A stretch of 64,000 nucleotides of DNA from positions 17,351,614-17,415,613 of the forward strand of contig OX388321.1 of assembly GCA_947579605.1 (NCBI GenBank), given 5' to 3'. Below the pieces are notes generated by a model. It made no database searches. It was given only the letters and a program-made list of their open reading frames with translations, and had not been told where the DNA came from. This document shows, in pieces, positions 24,145-35,445 of this stretch (the first letter of the stretch is position 1; each line of letters opens with the position of its first letter). The translations under genes and the position numbers were made by a program. The DNA comes from Athripsodes cinereus. Its lineage: Eukaryota > Arthropoda > Insecta > Trichoptera > Leptoceridae.

Positions 24145-24355
24145 CAGGGCTACTCTTGACAAAACTAAACACGATCTTAATCTAGTCTTGATCTTGATCA
24201 TACGACGCACGAAGTGACTATTGGCCAAAAATACACGCAAACCGATCGCGCGTTAGCGGTAGTGCGGTGTTTTTGACCATAGTCCCTTCGTGCGTCGTAT
24301 GATCAAGATCAAGACTAGATTAAGATCGTGTTTAGTCTTGTCAAGAGTAACCCTG
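24145..24355. mobile_element. CAGGG-type foldback MITE
   Basis: This is the best-preserved copy (211 bp). 'cagggctactcttgacaaaa' pairs with the right end, and long arms with 'gatcttaatctagtcttgat' pair nearly perfectly around 'cgatcgcgcgttagcggtag'. It is flanked by CAG/CAG, perhaps a 3-bp target duplication. Confidence 0.92.
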
Positions 24356-24515
24356 CAGGAGCTTGGATCATAGCTATGTTTCCGAGTATAGCTGTAATAT
24401 GAGTATAGGTACATATATAAAAATATTACCCTTAATGTTAATGTTATCCTTAAGCGCTCTAACACCTATGAATGTATGCAATGTAACGAATTTTGATCCA
24501 AACTATTGATTAGAG

Positions 24516-24872
24516 CAGTGATTCCCATAGTGGTCCGGGTGGACCCCCAGGGATCCACGGGAGACTTGACGGGGGTCTACGATGGCATGACTAAAAAATG
24601 GGGGTGCACGAGTAGTAAGTGGGGGTCTACGAATCCATAGTCAAAGTATCGGATATTCGGTAAAAACACCAGATATTGACATAAACAACAGCCGGTACAA
24701 ATACCCGGTACATTGTAGAAAAAGGTACTGTGAGAAAATTATCTTTAAGAAAACCGAGGAGATTTTGAAATATTTCAAATTCCTATACCATTTTAGGTAG
24801 AAAATAGGGGGGGGGGGTAGAAATTTAAATTTATGAATGTGGTCTATGAGAAAAAAAGTTTGGGAACCTTTG
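24516..24872. mobile_element. hAT-like non-autonomous element with perfect 8-bp TSD
   Basis: Target duplication gattagag at 24508-24515 and 24873-24880 is perfect. Ends CAGTGATTCCCA / TGGGAACCTTTG are imperfect inverted repeats. It contains repeated 'gggggtctacga' motifs and a G12 run near 24810. No transposase ORF. Confidence 0.88.
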
Positions 24873-24880
24873 GATTAGAG

Positions 24881-26790
24881 CAATGTAAAACAGCTTTCAA
24901 TTAAGTTTTGTAACAGAGTTTAGCAAAGTTGAGCTTTATAATATCTCAAGCATAACTCCAGAGCAAAATTATTATAAGAGAGCTAGTAAAAAAAGCTGTA
25001 ATTCTGTATGGTAAATTTCTACAAATTACGAGTATCATATGCAGTCGCTTTAAAATAAAAATTTGATCATATTATTTATTTAGCAGAAATTTCTATAAAT
25101 GTCAACAAATTTTAAAACCATTAATCTTCCTTACTAATACTATGTAAATCTAATTTATTGTTTAGATATTTCCATGTTTTTTTGTGAGAAATTTAATTCG
25201 GAGATAACAAAATTAAAATCGATACTGATAGTATCTCATACATGACAGTGTATCTAATTTTTATTATCACGAAACAAAATGCTTGTTTATTTACTACTTT
25301 TTGAATTTATTTTATTACTTTTCAAATGGATGAATCCACACGATCCTTCGCCGAATCCAATAATTTAGGAGGAAAAGATATAGAAAAAATTATTCCCCCT
25401 CTACGAACTCGCAACTTTTGTGAATATTTGTAGAAACTTGTATCTAAATAACAATAAAAAGGCATCTGCTTTCTTAATTGATTTTGCATTTTTTTATTAA
25501 ACACTTATACCGCGTTACGACTTTCTTCACTTAATCAAGTAGAAAGAGATATTTATTTAAAATGAAAACGAATAAACATTATTGCCGAAAAGTTTTTAAA
25601 ACTTACAATATGTTCCATAGAAATATAACGTTATAACGAAGGAAAAAAACTAAAATTCAAACAAATTAAACCCGATATATAATAAATATACGAATTATTT
25701 TTTTTTCAAATCTATATATAGGTACCTATTGTTAGTATGAGAATCATTGTTAGTTAGACTTTTTCGAGATATTAATTTGAAGATTTCTTAAAATTCATAT
25801 AAAGATAAGACAAAAATTAGGTCGATGAACTCTTTTATATCGACTCCATATGTTTTCATTTTACTTGTTTATAGAGGGTATAATATAAACAAACATACAC
25901 ACATCTGAAGGTACTTAAATATTTATTAAACTCGCACTCATTGCAGGTGGTGTAGAAGGTTCTTCATTGATAATAATTGTTATTATTGGTCCTTAAATTA
26001 GTAGAAGTTTTATTTTACCATCCATTTTTTCCTGGGGAGACACTAAATATATTTTAACATACAGGTATTTGGTATTCATTCATTTTATAGAGTGCGAACA
26101 AATAAGAATTGTGTAAAATTAATAATAATTTTAGTTTGGACATGTTTTATAATGAATTAAACACTACACTTGTACGAAGATGTACCTATTATAAAATATT
26201 TAATTTTATTTAAAACCAATAATCGTATTATTTACTGCCCATAACTGTCTAGAGGTTGGTGTTTATAAATATGTATGTTATTTTAAACAATAAATTTGTT
26301 GACGAAATGTATGGGAACAATAAATTCATAGTTACAAAAGTATTATCAATAAACTCGTAATAGGTACCTACCTATACCTGCCTACGATTTTCTTGTATTG
26401 CCATATAAATAGGTCCTCAGAATCACTATGATCTGTGTTATTGTTAGATTTCAAGGTTAATAAAGGCTAATGACATCTGAATCGTGCGTGATCTTTCGTT
26501 GTCGAAAATTCAATAGAATATTTATCATAATAAAACCATTTGATAACAATCAACAGTCAGCTGTTAGGTTGTAAACTATTATTTGCCATGTCTCCTACAC
26601 ATTAATATAATATGGCTATGACACGAAGTGCACGATCTGTATGTTTATTCAAAGAAGCTGTCTTTACGGTGGGTGAACCACCAGGGTGTCCGCACGATAG
26701 ACTAACGATATCTAATTTTTAAAATTAGAAAAAAATGTTCTTACCATCTTTTTACAAAAATCAAGAGCTATTTTAATCTTTTATATACAC
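24881..26790. other. AT-rich non-coding DNA
   Basis: No supported gene or repeat. A 34-codon open stretch at about 26612-26720 upstream of the next ORF was noted but has no corroboration. Confidence 0.35.
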
Positions 26791-26792
26791 AG

Positions 26793-27079
26793 ATGTGAGT
26801 ATAGTTAGCAGACTTATCACATATGTAATTTCTTCCAGACAACCAGTAGTGCTATCTCATTTTTCTGAGACAGTACAAGAGATCGTGAATTTAATCAAAT
26901 CGCTATACCAAATAGAAAATATGGCGAAGGGAGAGGGAGGATTTGAAAAACTGGATGGATATTTTCTGAATATTTATACCGATTTGTATCAAGGGCTTCG
27001 CGAAATTGGCTATCCTGGGCCGGATGCGTTTAGTTCACTGACTATCGACCCAACACGATGTTATGAATCAAACTTTTAA
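26793..27079 (+). CDS. Exon-like ORF, terminal exon of an unknown gene
   Basis: About 94 codons stay open to a TAA at 27077-27079 with mixed, protein-like composition: HFSETVQEIVNLIKSLYQIE, an amphipathic helix, then GGFEKLDGYFLNIYTDLYQG and GYPGPDAFSSL, with a single Cys near the end. Two acceptors can open it: TATACACAG (exon from 26793) or TTTCTTCCAG (exon from 26839). ATTAAA at 27132 could be its poly(A) signal. It contains no RT, transposase or known domain I can name and lies in no recognised repeat. It could be the last exon of a host gene whose other exons are elsewhere, or a domesticated fragment. Confidence 0.4.
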
Positions 27080-27179
27080 AGATATTTTTTCTGATTTTAA
27101 TGCTCATAATGAGAAAACATCGATATATATCATTAAAAATAATCTGATTCTTTTCTCTGAATTTTTAAAAACATTTTTT

Positions 27180-27215
27180 GTTAACCCAAATACACCCTCA
27201 CAGTAAGCGAATTGT
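27180..27215 (-). repeat. SINE tail fragment
   Basis: 'aacccaaatacaccctcaca' plus 'gtaagc' matches the 3' part of the SINE at 46805-46975. Confidence 0.45.
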
Positions 27216-27539
27216 TGTAAGGCCTGTGTAGATTGGTAGCGGGAAGACACACAATTCGAGGCTACAAAAATAACAAGATAATTTTTGTGTTTTCAGATAA
27301 GTATAAATGTAATATATAATAATAAAATACCTAACGAGAGACTGTGGTGTGTTATTATCAGAGACGAATCGACAATTTCCTGTCTCCTTCAACAATTTAT
27401 GGAAGGAGGGGGTCGGAGGTATCTTATTTAAGCTTTCGCAGGATGTCATCACGCAGTAAAACTTGCGTCGCCAATCATATACTTAAGTGTACAAACAATT
27501 AAGATTAATAAAATAGTGGAACTTTTCTCTGTCGTAAAT

Positions 27540-27665
27540 AAAAATAAACTTTATTGCACAATATGTTGAATAAAGCAATTACAAAATTCATTGATCAGGT
27601 GATACAAATAAATGATATTGTGCAATAGGCGACTTTATTACGGAAGCGATATCTTCCAACTATTC
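27540..27665 (-). repeat. LINE 3'-UTR-type repeat (family E, minus)
   Basis: 'aaactttattgcacaatatg', 'cgactttattacggaagcga' and 'tatcttccaacta' are the complement of the 'ttggaagatatcgc..gcgataaactc..caataaag' tail seen at 32385-32513. In lepidopterans this type of tail ends a LINE; the parent clade is not determined here. Confidence 0.6.
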
Positions 27666-27669
27666 CAAT

Positions 27670-28900
27670 AATATCGATCGAAGATCGACTCGATTGAAAT
27701 AAAAAAAAATACAGAATTATTAATTAACATACACACTCATGCATGATTTCTTTTAGTTAACCTAAGTATGCAAATAAGATCTTTGCCGTCCCATCAAAAT
27801 TTTAAGGAACAAATATACTAAAATGCCCCTACAGAATTTCTATTCATTGCAGCCAAATTTTTTTAAACTTAAATTGTTATTAAAAATTGAAAATAAACAT
27901 TTTTCTACGGATTTCATGGAAAGAAATATTAAAGGAGATCTATCGGGTTACTGGCTCTGTCCGATTCAAATGATGCAACATGTTTGAATCGTTAAAACTG
28001 CAAATTTGCCAAATTGTAGATCCTGTTAAAATTTGAGTATTTGACAAAAGTTTCATCACGGAAGTATGAGAAATCTCCCGAATGTACTGTAGAGCGGAGC
28101 TAGTAGCAACCTACAACCTACTACAGAAATCCCGGGAAGGTTATTGATGACTGAGGGAGTTAAAGTTTGATAAAATCGCTTCCATTGTCACTGTATTTTA
28201 TGGTATTCTTTGTACTTTAACTAAAATTAAATCAAAAATGCCCTTTTGATAAAAATCAACAATTTTCCATTCAATAAAATGTTTTATTTATGTCGGAACT
28301 GCCTGTGTAAAGATGTTAAACCAATAGATATTTATCTTTTATCTAAGAAAGCCGTGAATTACTTCAAGGAAGGTACAATAAGTACATATAGTGGAAACAG
28401 AAAGAGTTTCATTTCGTTTTTTTTATGTATTTTATTACAGAATAATTTTCAGAGGTAAGTTATATATTTTATGCGTAAAGCTTTAACTTTGACTTTTCAA
28501 TTTTAGGATAACAAAGTGTATCGACGATATCAATGGAAAAAATAAATGTAATTCTATTATCTAGGTTTGATTCAATATATTGCGATGCACAGATAAACTT
28601 GCCCTTTTTGCATTAACTTGTTTGATATAATGATATGTGATGCAATTATATGTCTTTTTTCTTCTTCTACACGCTGACATTTTTTCATTTTATTTTATAT
28701 TGGAATGGTTAGAAGAGATTCTGGCTATACAGATTTATGACATACATTTATTTGAAGTAAGAGTATTTATTTTTATAGATGAGTAGAAAAATATATATTA
28801 AGAAAATAATAGCTTAGTAGCTGATGAAGTATGAAAGAAAAAATACTATCAAATGAAAGTAATGAATAAATTGAAATGGAAGAGCTGAAAAATAGTTTAT
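27670..28900. other. AT-rich non-coding DNA
   Basis: ORF 28246-28458 has no recognisable domain. No repeat identified. Confidence 0.35.
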
Positions 28901-28904
28901 ACAT

Positions 28905-29055
28905 TTAATTTGTATTTATTTTATTCTTCATTGCACATTGGTTATAATATTACAAATAAAAACAAAGCATCATAAAAATATCAGTTTTACAAATCAATGT
29001 ACAAAAGGGCGAGTTTATCATTAAATGCGATGTCTTCCAACTAACCCGGTATCAG
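28905..29055 (-). repeat. LINE 3'-UTR-type repeat (family E, minus)
   Basis: 'gggcgagtttatcattaaat', 'gcgatgtcttccaactaacc' follow the family-E order in reverse. Confidence 0.55.
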
Positions 29056-29287
29056 ATATATCAGTAATATAGCTATATGTCACTCATTGAATATTTTATA
29101 TAATTAATAAATAATTGTTTGAATGAACATTCTATGAATAAGAAATAAGACACAGACATCGTCTATAGAGTCACAACATTGATGTGGCCGTTAGGAGAGG
29201 GGGGGGGGGGCAATCCGTTAGGTTTAAAGATTACAGATGGACAAAATGAGTTGAGAAGTGATACAAATACGGAATTGTAGTGGACAT

Positions 29288-29710
29288 TTGTACAGTTCTG
29301 ATACCTGGACCTTAAAAATGAATACGATGAATCGCTTGGAGGCATTTGAAATGTGGCTTCATAGAAGAATGCTTCGTATTCATTGGACTGATAGGGTCAC
29401 AAATGTAGAGGTGTTAAGAAGAGCTGGAATGGACAGAGAACTCTTGTTGGATGTCAAAGTGAGCAAGATCTCATATCTGGGTCATATAATGCGTGGAGAA
29501 AAGTACCACATTCTGCGTTTGATTATGACAGGCAAGATAGAGGGACATCGAGGGGCTGGCAGAAGGCAGACATCGTGGCTGCGCAATATACGAGATTGGA
29601 CTGGAATGAGAGGTGTGGAGGAGTTATTCCAGACAGCGCAGGACCAAGACGCCTATGCCAGAGTGATCGCCAACGTCGGGGGGACCTAACAGGGCACCTA
29701 CAGAAGAAGA
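29288..29710 (+). mobile_element. 5'-truncated RTE-like LINE insertion with 9-bp TSD
   Basis: It encodes the C-terminal end of a non-LTR retrotransposon polyprotein downstream of the reverse-transcriptase core: DTWTLKM, EAFEMWLHRRMLRIHWTDRV, VLRRAG, ISYLGHIMRGEKYHILRLI, GKIEGHRGAGRRQTSWLRNI and the final ANVGGT stop. A GAA-repeat tail ends the element. The direct repeat agtggacat flanks it at 29279-29287 and 29711-29719. The RT catalytic part is missing, so the copy is dead. Confidence 0.88.
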
Positions 29711-29934
29711 AGTGGACATACCTGTCTAACTAAGTGGAAAACACTCTGTTATAAACATATAATATGTATATGTCTACATATACCATCATCCAGTAGCCAG
29801 TGGACTGAATGTACGTAATAAACACACAGGCTATCCTCTTCATGCAATCAACGACAAGTCATTTAGAATGGTTGGATTACCTCATCAGTGCTGAATTAAA
29901 TGTTAATTTAGGTTAATAAATGTATATTTTTTTT

Positions 29935-30500
29935 TATTTTATTTTATTTCACTAATAAATTACAAACTTTATACATCAAGTTTATGGAAAGTTTCAGGAT
30001 TTATTTTGGTAATGTTTTTGAAATTGTTTTCTTTTTATTTACTTTTGTATTGTTTTGTAATATTGTAACAATGTAGCTCACTTCAAAACACGAGATTTTC
30101 TCTTTTTGAAGTTGAGTCATTAAAAAATAATGTTTTATTTATATGAATTTGTTAACTATGTAAATATGTTATAAAAAAAAATTATAAATAAATAAATAAA
30201 TAAAAATAAATACTTTTATTGATGCTGCCCAACTAGGTATATCCTGTACTAGGGCAAACATCTCACAAACATATCAATCATATAGAAACATATACATAAT
30301 TACAAAAACCATTCATCTCCTATATTTACACAATCACATTCATAGCAAGAAAACACTGCTGTAAACCGTCCATACATGAAACAACACACAAACATCATTT
30401 CTCCACACAAAACAAGAAAAAAAAAAACAACATTTACAGTGTGTTACTTATAAGAGAACACGCCGACAAATCTTTTAGATTTGGCGTGACTCATTATCCT
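29935..30500 (-). repeat. T/A-rich block and probable LINE 3' end
   Basis: From 30180 an (aaat)n tail is followed by 'acttttattgatgctgccca' and AC-rich DNA with no ORF, the look of an inverted LINE 3' UTR. 29935-30180 is AT-rich filler. Confidence 0.35.
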
Positions 30501-30774
30501 AAGTTGTATGTATTTCTTATTCATTGTATTATTTTCATTAAATAAAAAAAAAAGATGTTCAATTTCTTATATGGGATGCTATACGAATACCTATCTACTT
30601 TTAACAGAACATTTAGGTATAACTTTACAGAAAATATTGGGAGGCCTATTCTATTCCGTTGATAATAGAGTTACACAAACGTACGTAAGGATTTATTTTT
30701 TATGTGAGATAAGTTCATTTTGTCACAATACATACACAGTTCTTATAACAACGATTTTAGAGCGCTGAGAATAT

Positions 30775-30890
30775 CGTGGGAAAGATGACTCAATTGGCGT
30801 AGAGACGCTCTGAATGTAGAAGGCTGGTTTCTGCCCTGTGCTCTCGGTAGGAACTTTGAAAGGCGTAATGATGTGATGTAAGGTAAGGAT
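30775..30890 (-). repeat. Family C dispersed repeat (reverse copy)
   Basis: 'gaatgtagaaggctggtttc', 'tgccctgtgctctcggtagg' is the complement of the 'gagcacagcccagaaacttgcctcct'-type block at 38630. Confidence 0.6.
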
Positions 30891-31149
30891 AAACATAATA
30901 TATTATATTTACATATATTAACTTTTGTTTATAATTAATTATATGTGAGGAGTATATAATAGAAGGTACTTATTGTATTGTTATTCCAGAAATTCCCAGT
31001 GTAACACAATCTACTTATTGTAGTAGGTATTCTGAAACATCCTAGATACCTAGATGTTATTATTATGTACATTCTATGTTACACTGTAAAAGAGTAGGTA
31101 TCTACAATTATTACATCTACAAGTATAAAGTATCTATAGTATGTATTTA

Positions 31150-31295
31150 TATCACAGATCTGGCAACTACCCAGATCAGTGGCTCGTTGAACGCCGTCGC
31201 GAGAGGGTGTACGTCGTGCCGCCTGTGTTTTCATCGCGTCGAGTTTCCTCATTACGATTTTTCCGGAGACAAAGCATTCGAGATGAAAATTATAA
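31150..31295. promoter_or_regulatory. CpG-dense island-like segment, unexplained
   Basis: Against very AT-rich surroundings this stretch carries about a dozen CpGs ('gaacgccgtcgcgag', 'tacgtcgtgccgcc', 'catcgcgtcgag', 'ttccggag'). Both strands are open for about 75 codons without recognisable domains. It could be a promoter or 5' exon, or an unrecognised repeat. Confidence 0.3.
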
Positions 31296-31639
31296 TTTGA
31301 CAACATGTTAGCATGAAATTAAGATGCAACTGTAATAAAATTTATCAAAATACATTGAATTTATAAACTCTCACAAAGCATTCAAAGGTTTGTTTATTTT
31401 TTTTCACAGGCTTTGTAAGTTAAAGTTATTTCGGAAAATTGTTATTTTTTTTATTTAATTTCGTTTTGTGAATACACTTTTTTGTTATTATTTATGTTTC
31501 GTTTCGAGGATCAGAAATGGAGAGCCAGCCAGTGTAATTGTATTAGGAATATCTGAATAAGAATTATTCTTTTATCATTTCTGACATCCTGCTGTTGGAT
31601 TGCGCTACTTATACTAAGGTAAGGGTAAATAACTTATTT

Positions 31640-31760
31640 ATGTATTTTTATGAAAAACGATTCAGTGCAAAATTTTCAGGAATTGTATAAAACTTCCATT
31701 TTTCATTAACAAGTTTTCAAGTGTTCCGTAAAAGGCAGATGTTTGTAAAGTTTATTAAAT
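31640..31760 (-). repeat. Family A fragment (reverse)
   Basis: 'aacaagttttcaagtgttcc' with 'gtaaaaggcagatgtttgtaaa' is the reverse of the 'acctgcctttcacaggac..cgaaaactt' block. Confidence 0.5.
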
Positions 31761-31919
31761 ATTTTTCTCTTTCTATCTCATGACAATATCATCCTTAAAC
31801 GGAATAGCCAGTGAATAAACTATAGTTTATGATAAATATCCAATTTCAAGACAAAAATTTAATATATTATGAATAGGGAGTAAATCTCATCGCTGAATTA
31901 AATGTGTTGAATGCTTTAA

Positions 31920-32010
31920 ACGTGATTTTTACGAATACTTATCGTTTTCGGGACATTCGAAAATTTACAGTAAAGAGTGGGAAACCTATACTTTTGGAAT
32001 ACTTCGTGAT
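31920..32010 (+). repeat. Family A fragment
   Basis: 'tcgggacattcgaaaattta' then 'agagtgggaaacctatactt' and 'ggaatacttcgtg' match the right end of family A. Confidence 0.55.
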
Positions 32011-32384
32011 GAATATTGTGGAATTCTATTTTAATTGAAATATTTTATATAAATTAAAATAATTAAAACACTGTATTTTCCACTTGTATTTTTTAATGAG
32101 TTAAACGTTTTCAAAACACATCGTTCCTAGTGGGGCAGCAACACCAACACTTTGTTAATAATTAATGTGATATGTATTTTTCTCAAAAATGTGTATATGT
32201 TTTTTATGAATAAAGAAATGTCAATTTGAATTTTACTTCACCGTTCAAATTTCAATTAATTTCCTTTATTTCGCAGTACATCTTGACATGTTTTTTTCTG
32301 ACAGTAATATATTTCTTACAACATCATTGGAAATATTTTTGTAATTTGTTTTCCCAATATTTTTTTGGATATTTTATGGGACAA

Positions 32385-32513
32385 GTTGGAAGATATCGCG
32401 CTTCTGCGATAAACTCATCCATTGTACACAATTATTTGTACAATAATTGTTTTGCTCTCTGTTTTTTATACTGTTAATATTGTTTGCAATAAAGATTTTT
32501 ACTACTACTACTA
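32385..32513 (+). repeat. LINE 3'-UTR-type repeat (family E)
   Basis: 'gttggaagatatcgcgcttc', 'tgcgataaactcatccattg', then 'gcaataaagatttttactac' and (tac)n. This is a complete tail including the poly(A)-like signal AATAAA. Related tails are at 27540, 28905, 39955 and 57990. Confidence 0.65.
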
Positions 32514-32514
32514 C

Positions 32515-32675
32515 TATACCATCACGGCATATCCCACAAGTGGGGTAGCCAGCAGATCAGCTGCACGTAAGAAACATGCAAACTGTCCTCTTCGCGCCAA
32601 CACAAAATCAAGACATTCAGGATGGGTGGCAAACCTCATCGCTGAATTTAAGATGTATAATGTCTCAACAATATA
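32515..32675 (+). repeat. Family A, well-preserved left half
   Basis: 'catcacggcatatcccacaa' 'gtggggtagccagcagatca' 'gctgcacgtaagaaacatgc' 'aaactgtcctcttcgcgcca' and 'aggatgggtggcaaacctca' run consecutively. It serves as the reference for recognising the other copies. Confidence 0.85.
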
Positions 32676-33044
32676 AAGATTTTTATTGTTATTTTTATTT
32701 AATATCTTCTGAAATATTTGAATTATCTTTTTATCAATATAATATTATTATTATCATCACTGTGTGTAGGACAAGTGCGATAGTCAATACACAAACTGCC
32801 CAATGCCGGCATTTTACTAACCATCTTGTCATTTAGTTAACTGTCTAATCTAACTATCAGGCTGCAACATGTTTACCATACCTAATATAAGATCCATTCT
32901 TATCTTAGTTTGAGAATAGATCCATCTGTGTGAATAAATTGTCCATATCTAAGTTTTTTTTTAATAATTAAACATACACAATATCACACCTTATTACTTA
33001 TTTGAAGGCGTTAAATAATATGTCATTTGTAATGCTTTATAAAT

Positions 33045-33110
33045 ACTTGCCTTTCTGAGGTGACTCAAAGCCTTACTTAAAAAGTAGTAGGAAACTAATG
33101 CCATTTTTCA
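33045..33110 (+). repeat. Family A fragment
   Basis: 'aatacttgcctttctgaggt' then 'gactcaaagccttacttaaa' and 'agtaggaaactaatgcc' match the right half. Confidence 0.45.
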
Positions 33111-33192
33111 GATATCACGGATATGCTATCAATTTCAATAAAAAAATATGGGTACAATTTTCTTTTTTACAATGGGTATAAAATATTTACTT

Positions 33193-33238
33193 CATAATTC
33201 ACTCGATGTCGGGTGCCTTGCCGGAAAAAAAGAAAGAA
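33193..33238 (+). mobile_element. Ultra-short retroposon, copy 2
   Basis: The same 32-bp core as 20178-20209, starting at the same C, is followed by AAAAAAAGAAAGAA. The perfect 13-bp target duplication aaaatatttactt lies at 33180-33192 and 33239-33251. Confidence 0.85.
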
Positions 33239-33337
33239 AAAATATTTACTTATTATGTTATATTTTATTTTGAACAATATACGTTGAATTAGAAAGATTT
33301 ACAAATGTATATGTATGTATATTTTTAGAGATAAAGC

Positions 33338-33485
33338 TTTTAAATTATCAAATAAAATAAAATAAATATTTATTATTATTTTGTTTTGTGTTACTGTTGA
33401 GTAAGACTAACGTTAGTCTTACTCAACAGTAACACAAAACAAAATAATAATAAATATTTATTTTATTTTATTTGATAATTTAAAA
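33338..33485. repeat. Perfect 148-bp palindrome, no spacer
   Basis: Two 74-bp arms meet at AAC|GTT (33411/33412) and are exact reverse complements throughout. The symmetry ends at 33337/33486. 'gataaagctttt' occurs just outside on the left (33330) and again at 33522, 36 bp to the right of the palindrome. A perfect spacerless palindrome is either very young or an assembly/library artefact. Confidence 0.97.
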
Positions 33486-33649
33486 TGAAGTGTTACAAAG
33501 TAAATGCCGATACAATTAATGATAAAGCTTTTAGTTTTGTGGGTCTAGGAACATTTAGATCTGCGAGAGTAGGCGAATGAAAAGAGCTTCAGAAGGAAGC
33601 TGAAAACATCTACATATTTTCGATTAATTTTGTTATAATATTTCTCTAT

Positions 33650-33790
33650 AGCATCACGGTATTTTCCAAAATTAGGTAATCAGCAGGCTAACTGCATGTC
33701 AAAAATATACAGATCTTCACAGGCGCCAATAAAAAATAAGAAATTCATGATGGGTGGCATACTTTAACGCTTAATTGAAATTATAAATGT
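33650..33790 (+). repeat. Family A, diverged left half
   Basis: 'gcatcacggtattttccaaa', 'taatcagcaggctaactgca' and 'atgatgggtggcatacttta' follow the family order. Confidence 0.6.
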
Positions 33791-34317
33791 TTTTTTGTGA
33801 GGTAAATCTTTTAAATGTCAATACGAACCAATGAAATCTGCGTCAATCAAACAATAATACAGAACAACAATAATACAGAACTATGTATGATATGTTATAA
33901 TTTAGTATATTCAATATTGCTATATATTTGTTTTTGTTTAAGTGTCGCTTATGTCTGCATATCTACTATGTCCATATGGCATTATAATTACATTGCATTG
34001 AATATATATTACATTGCATGATACAAGCAAACATATTCAATTAATTTAATCAGATATTCAATAGGTACGCAATTGTTGTTGGAAAGAAACATATATATAC
34101 ATTTTATTTTAATTTATTTTCTATCACCGATTGATAGGAAATATTATATTATGCTTGATTCGTAATATTGCATGTGAAGACTTATTAACGAAGCTCAGAA
34201 AAGATGAACACTGGTCAGTGGTTCAGTCAATCGTTCATAGGAATATTTATATTTTATATTTCATTCTGATACATATAGGCATTATTCAAAGAGAATATTG
34301 TAAAATATCCATATTAT

Positions 34318-34545
34318 AATGACATACCCCGCAATTGGGGTAGCCGGCAGATCACACGCTTTCAACAAATATGCAACCTGTCCTCTGTGCCAACAAAAAT
34401 TAAGGTACTCGGGATGGGTGGCTAACCTCATCGCTGAATTTAAAATGTAAAATGTCTTTATTTTTCGACCACCTGATTTTTACAGGATACTCGAAAACTT
34501 ATGGAAAATAGTGGGAGACCAATTCTTTACCGGGTGTTCCACGGA
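34318..34545 (+). repeat. Family A, nearly complete copy
   Basis: Both halves are present: 'aatgacataccccgcaattg' 'gggtagccggcagatcacac', 'gatgggtggctaacctcatc', 'tacaggatactcgaaaactt', 'agtgggagaccaattcttta' and 'ccgggtgttccacgga'. It links the two halves into one unit of about 230 bp. Confidence 0.85.
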
Positions 34546-34549
34546 TTTT

Positions 34550-35440
34550 TTGTTTATCTTTATTTTGATCTTCAGCTGTTCTCTCAAAAAGACAGGATGG
34601 AATAAACTGTATTTATTTATTTTAATTTTAAATAAACATAGTATACAATAATATCACAACAACAAAATAATATTAGACATAGTAAAATGCTCTCTTCATA
34701 AGCAACTAAATCTTTGTGCGGAGGGTTGAATTTCAACAATAATGAAATCTTTCTTTCCACACAAACACAAACACACACATGACACGATTTTTCTTGACGC
34801 CACTCGTTGTCAATAGATTCATGAGTAAATAACTATATTGATAAAACTATTTTATCGTAGTATGATAATAAATTTATCACAATCTTAAATGTGTATTTAT
34901 ATTTGTAAATAAACTTCACATATTGTGTGTATTTACAATCACATATTATGATTATTTAATTCAGTACATTGGCTGTGTGTAGTGCAGGCGCCCACGTAAT
35001 ATATCACATCACACATCACAATAGTCAGGTACGTATTACATACAAACGTGCATTTCGTCGGCTTCCCACCTTGGAATAGCTCTCTCGCTATTCTCATAAC
35101 AAAACAGCACCTTACCCATGTATAATAAAATGTTCATACATTGTACTGCCTGACTGTTTAATATAATCTGTTTCTTAGTATTAAGGGTATTCACTATTCT
35201 TCCCGTTTACTCTGTACCTACCTAATGTATTTTGATATAGGTAACTTTCATAATATAGGTAACTTTAATAAGAAGAAGTTCTTTGTTTTACGTTGCAGGA
35301 GAAAGAAATAACGAGCAATTTTTAAGACACCCTAAGTTAACGTTATAACACCAGCAGCCGTAGTCAAAACACATTTTTGGGTAAATTCTATTTATCCTCA
35401 ATTTTTGATAATTTTTTTAGCATTAGATAATGTCATTAGA
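34550..35440. other. AT-rich non-coding DNA
   Basis: AC-rich microsatellite-like runs near 34755-34785; otherwise nothing recognised. Confidence 0.35.
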
Positions 35441-35445
35441 ATCTG

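Noticed and set aside
23413..27079. A two-exon gene joining 23413-23469 to 26793-27079
   Set aside because: The donor leaves phase 0, whereas both acceptors need a partial codon upstream; they cannot join in frame without an unseen exon.
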